Of a stretch of DNA of 7,761 nucleotides, positions 5,404 through 7,761 are shown one piece after another. Position numbers and translations under genes: made by a program. This stretch comes from an uncultured Leptolyngbya sp. (GTDB lineage: Bacteria; Cyanobacteriota; Cyanobacteriia; Phormidesmidales; Phormidesmidaceae). Within the stretch, counting starts at the first letter, position 1; every line of letters starts with the position of its first letter. The DNA lies in the NCBI GenBank assembly GCA_937899365.1, contig CALBPH010000442.1, forward strand, positions 1 to 7,761, written 5' to 3'. The notes beneath the pieces are model-generated. The model saw nothing but the letters and a program-made list of their open reading frames with translations. It was not told where the DNA came from and did not search any database.

Positions 5404-6192
5404 TTATTTGTGATGGTTGATGGTGTGGGGAATTAGGGAGTGGGGTTTTTCTAGATCATAGGTCTCCATCAGGGTGTCATTGCTCATAATCTCTCGGGGA
5501 TGGCCATCGGCAACAATCTTGCCTTGATACATGACTAGGGTGCGATCGCAAACCTCTAACAAAAATTCCAAATCATGGGAGGCAATCACCATGGTTTGCT
5601 CCAACCCTTGCATAAAGGTGATCAGCCGCCGTCGGCTGCGGATATCAAGGCTGGCGGTGGGTTCATCATAAAGTACAATCTGGGGCGTCATGGCCAGTAG
5701 CCCAGCAATAGCCACCATTTGCTTTTCACCACCAGATAGGTGATGGGGCGGACGCTCCGCCAGGGTCTGCAACCCTGTAGTATTAATGGCCATTTCAACC
5801 CGCTCATCCACCTGGTGGGGTAACAGGTCCATGTTGGCAGGGCCAAAGCGAATATCCTCTCTCACCGACGCAGAAAAGAGTTGGTTATTAGGATTTTGAA
5901 ATAACAGGCCAATTTGGGGATTAAACCCACCGGCCACCACCGGCTTATCCATCAGGCGAACGGTGCCCGCGGTGGGGGAAAGGGCTCCACAAAGGGTCAT
6001 AAACAATGTTGTTTTGCCACAGCCATTGTGGCCAATAATACCCACGCGCTCACCAGGTGCAATGTGTAAAGAGACATTATCAAGCACCTGTAGCCGATCG
6101 GGATAGGAAAAACAGAGATGATCGATGGCAATGGCTGCGACAGTAACGCAGGGGGCGGCAGCCATTGTTTTCTTGGGCAGTAGAGATGTCAT
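5404..6192 (-). CDS. cbiO: ECF cobalt/nickel transporter ATPase CbiO
   Basis: This is the ATP-binding subunit that drives the CbiMQO metal importer at the cytoplasmic face. All ABC motifs are present, numbered from the GTG at 6198: Walker A GHNGCGKTT (56-64), Q-loop Gln101 in LFQNPNNQLF, signature LSGGEKQ (154-160), Walker B IVLYDEPTASLD with Asp178 and Glu179, and H-loop His208. The segment LLFQNPNNQLFSASVREDIRFGP is typical of ECF ATPases. The first 20 or so residues precede the usual ABC start (IDHLCFSYPD). I prefer the ATG at 6192 over the GTG at 6198; neither has a strong ribosome binding site. It is the last gene of the visible cbiM-cbiQ-cbiO order, but lies about 240 bases after cbiQ instead of overlapping it. 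Substrate choice (cobalt or nickel) cannot be read from this subunit. Confidence 0.93.
   Translation of the reverse strand: MTSLLPKKTMAAAPCVTVAAIAIDHLCFSYPDRLQVLDNVSLHIAPGERVGIIGHNGCGKTTLFMTLCGALSPTAGTVRLMDKPVVAGGFNPQIGLLFQNPNNQLFSASVREDIRFGPANMDLLPHQVDERVEMAINTTGLQTLAERPPHHLSGGEKQMVAIAGLLAMTPQIVLYDEPTASLDIRSRRRLITFMQGLEQTMVIASHDLEFLLEVCDRTLVMYQGKIVADGHPREIMSNDTLMETYDLEKPHSLIPHTINHHK
5542..5549. repeat. HIP1 palindrome GCGATCGC
   Basis: An octameric palindrome that is highly over-represented in many cyanobacterial genomes. It occurs here inside cbiO and supports the cyanobacterial assignment. Confidence 0.6.
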
Positions 6193-6303
6193 AGACACTA
6201 CTCAAAAGAGCAATAGAGAACCGTGTGTAGAAAAGATTTAAGTAAGTTTTCAGAAATAGGGTATGAACTTTGAAATCTGGAGTTTTGGGATTAACGGCGA
6301 GAT

Positions 6304-6409
6304 AAAAAATTGGCGTTGCTGATCCTTGGGATGATTTTATCTGCAAGGTGTTGCCATAGGGCACATCTAACCGATTGGTTCATCCTCTCAAGCAGCAACG
6401 GCAAAAAAT
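6304..6409 (-). other. Long branched hairpin followed by a U-tract, between cbiQ and cbiO
   Basis: Three paired blocks nest inside one another. TTGGCGTTGCTG (6310-6321) pairs with CAGCAACGGCAA (6393-6404), 11 of 12 positions. CTTG (6325-6328) pairs with CAAG (6389-6392), and GGATGA (6329-6334) with TCATCC (6380-6385). The apex holds two small hairpins, AACC/GGTT around 6369-6380 and TGCC/GGCA at 6352-6363. Read in the cbi direction, the lower stem is followed at once by six T (6309-6304). It could be an attenuator or terminator that reduces cbiO expression, a structured RNA, or a small MITE-like insertion, since AAAAAAT occurs on both sides (6304-6310 and 6403-6409). Confidence 0.6.
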
Positions 6410-6436
6410 AAGTTTAAATTCAACATTTAACCAAAG

Positions 6437-7216
6437 TTAAGATCCAGGTACCGCAAACCATAGCTGTATACCGATCAGGAGCAGGGAAATACTAGCGCAT
6501 AATCCAGTCGCTGCGAGATCCGCCGGTTGTCCCCATCCCCTAATCTTGGACGACGGTCGGCGACTATTGCCATACCCCCGCATTCGCATCGCCTTATAGA
6601 CCCGTTCTGACTGTTCATAACTGCGCACCAAGAGGGTACCCATGACGGCCGCTAGCTGTTGCCAGCTTTGGCGGTTGCCCTTGGGTTGAAACCCCCGTAA
6701 ACGCATGGCCTGGCGTAAAAGATCCAACTGGTCGGCCATATCAAATAGGTAGCGATAGGACAGCAGGGCCATTTCCGCTAACAGCGGCGGTAGTCCCAAG
6801 GAAACCAGGGCATCGATCAGCGTCAGCAGCGGCGTGGTCCCCAGTAACAACATGCCCAGGGTAACGATGGAGAGAAACCGACCGGCAATTAGCCCCATGG
6901 CCAACAGACCTTCCTGGCGAATGGCAATAGGCCCCCATTGCCACAGTAGGGTGCTGCCAGACAGCAACGGCAGGGCAATGACCATACCCAAGAGAAATAA
7001 GCTAGGATAGCGAAGACGCGATCGCAAAAATGCCCAAGGTAGCCCCGACAAACCATAGAGAACGAGGGTAACGAGCAAACACAGCGGCACCAGCTGTAAG
7101 GTTTGCACACTGGCAAATCCCAGGATGAGCAGCCCCAGGCCCACCAGTTTGGCCCGCGGCATCCAGCGATGCAGCGGAGACTGCAGACCGGCATAGGTAT
7201 CTAAGGTCAGTCGCAT
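6437..7216 (-). CDS. cbiQ: ECF cobalt/nickel transporter transmembrane protein CbiQ
   Basis: A 259-residue membrane protein that couples the ATPase to CbiM. The N-terminus MRLTLDTYAG, followed by SPLHRWMPRAKL, is typical of CbiQ/EcfT. Hydrophobic spans occur at about 23-40, 41-58, 70-88, 105-125, 130-150 and 236-255. Two coupling motifs of the Ala-Arg-Gly type are present in the cytoplasmic loop: AMRLRG (170-175) and AMRMRG (209-214). In this family they contact the ATPase. The ATG overlaps the 3' end of cbiM by 10 bases and has GGGAG at 7224-7228, seven bases upstream, which indicates translational coupling with cbiM in one operon. Confidence 0.93.
   Translation of the reverse strand: MRLTLDTYAGLQSPLHRWMPRAKLVGLGLLILGFASVQTLQLVPLCLLVTLVLYGLSGLPWAFLRSRLRYPSLFLLGMVIALPLLSGSTLLWQWGPIAIRQEGLLAMGLIAGRFLSIVTLGMLLLGTTPLLTLIDALVSLGLPPLLAEMALLSYRYLFDMADQLDLLRQAMRLRGFQPKGNRQSWQQLAAVMGTLLVRSYEQSERVYKAMRMRGYGNSRRPSSKIRGWGQPADLAATGLCASISLLLIGIQLWFAVPGS
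7018..7025. repeat. HIP1 palindrome GCGATCGC
   Basis: Second copy of the cyanobacterial octamer, inside cbiQ. Confidence 0.6.
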
Positions 7217-7761
7217 AGCTGTTCTCCCGACGAGTTCACCGGTTGACCGTGGCGTTGTTGGCTAGGCTGAGCCGGGACAGGGGCGAGTCCCGTTAACAGG
7301 TCTGGCTTGGTCCGTTGCAAAAACGTCACCAGCAGCGCCGTAAATAGACCTTCGATAATTATCAGTGGCCCGTGGGCAATGCCCAGGGTGAGCAATGCCG
7401 TTCGCTCAGTGGCCGCATCAAAACCGACGGGGACGGCAAAGATTAACAGACTGATAAAGATAGTAACGGCTAAGGTCATACCGGTGGCCCCGGCTAAGAA
7501 ACCGCTGATCCCATAGCGCATCGCCGGGGTCAGGGAGCGAGGTAACCAGCGTCGTAGTTGGAAGACACCGTACCCCACCAGGGCCGGTACACCAATAATG
7601 ATGGCATTAACCCCAAGGGTGGAAAGACCACCGTGCCCTAAAAATAGGGCCTGGAAAAACAGACCAATCAAAATTGCCAGAAAGGCGTAATAGCCCAACA
7701 CCGCCCCTAAAAGACCATTGAGCACCAGATGCAAACTCATGGGCGGTAGGGGAATCTGGAT
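7207..7761 (-). CDS. cbiM: ECF cobalt/nickel transporter substrate-binding membrane subunit CbiM, N-terminus beyond window
   Basis: The visible 184 residues cover the later part of CbiM. The frame is open to the window edge and begins IQIPLPPMSLHLVLNGLLG, which matches the internal conserved region after the first CbiM helices, so the ATG at 7740 is an internal Met and not the start. Next come FFQALFLGHGGLSTLGVNA, several hydrophobic spans, and the closing AHGPLIIIEGLFTALLVTFL helix, followed by a proline- and glutamine-rich tail. CbiM binds the Co(II) or Ni(II) ion. Its metal-binding N-terminal Met-His segment is outside the window, so specificity cannot be assessed. It overlaps cbiQ. No CbiN or NikN partner is visible on the downstream side. 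Confidence 0.9.
   Translation of the reverse strand: MQIPLPPMSLHLVLNGLLGAVLGYYAFLAILIGLFFQALFLGHGGLSTLGVNAIIIGVPALVGYGVFQLRRWLPRSLTPAMRYGISGFLAGATGMTLAVTIFISLLIFAVPVGFDAATERTALLTLGIAHGPLIIIEGLFTALLVTFLQRTKPDLLTGLAPVPAQPSQQRHGQPVNSSGEQLCD

Noticed and set aside
5285..5413. A 42-codon plus-strand frame starting at ATG overlapping the stop of the 118-aa gene (TAATG)
   Set aside because: The overlap hints at coupling, but there is no ribosome binding site, the composition is not gene-like, and it runs into the 3' end of cbiO. Chance is more likely.
6080..6364. Minus-strand frame of 94 codons spanning the cbiO start and the structured gap
   Set aside because: It overlaps the cbiO N-terminus in another frame, has no family resemblance and covers the hairpin element.

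Overview
The window most likely comes from a cyanobacterium. The ribosomal protein S4 is a 202-residue, cysteine-poor form of the kind seen in that phylum, the ECF cobalt/nickel transporter resembles cyanobacterial versions, and two copies of the cyanobacterial palindrome GCGATCGC (HIP1) occur at 5542-5549 and 7018-7025. The genus cannot be fixed from the sequence alone.

Left third (1-1424): a nested graveyard of insertion sequences, all on the minus strand. An IS3-family element, incomplete at the window edge, ends at 510. It sits inside an IS630-family transposase gene that also carries a nonsense codon. Upstream of that gene lies a C-terminal remnant of an IS4-type DDE transposase with two internal stops. 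The gene-free stretch 1425-1732 has no gene I can support. It holds a large imperfect palindrome centred near 1573.

Middle (1733-5285): housekeeping and orphan genes, mostly single units. A classical short-chain dehydrogenase (+) converges on a DUF900-like alpha/beta hydrolase (-). The hydrolase is divergent from rpsD (+), which has its own promoter-like region and a strong rho-independent terminator. A possible frameshifted small gene lies between rpsD and that terminator. Two unrecognised small genes of 85 aa (-) and 118 aa (+) then diverge from each other.

Right third (5404-7761): an ECF-type cobalt/nickel importer on the minus strand in the order cbiM (cut by the window edge), cbiQ, cbiO. 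CbiM is the metal-binding membrane subunit, CbiQ the coupling transmembrane protein and CbiO the ATPase. cbiM and cbiQ overlap by 10 bp. cbiQ and cbiO are separated by about 240 bp that hold a long branched hairpin followed by a U-tract. That hairpin is the most interesting unexplained structure here: an attenuator, a structured RNA or a small MITE-like insertion.
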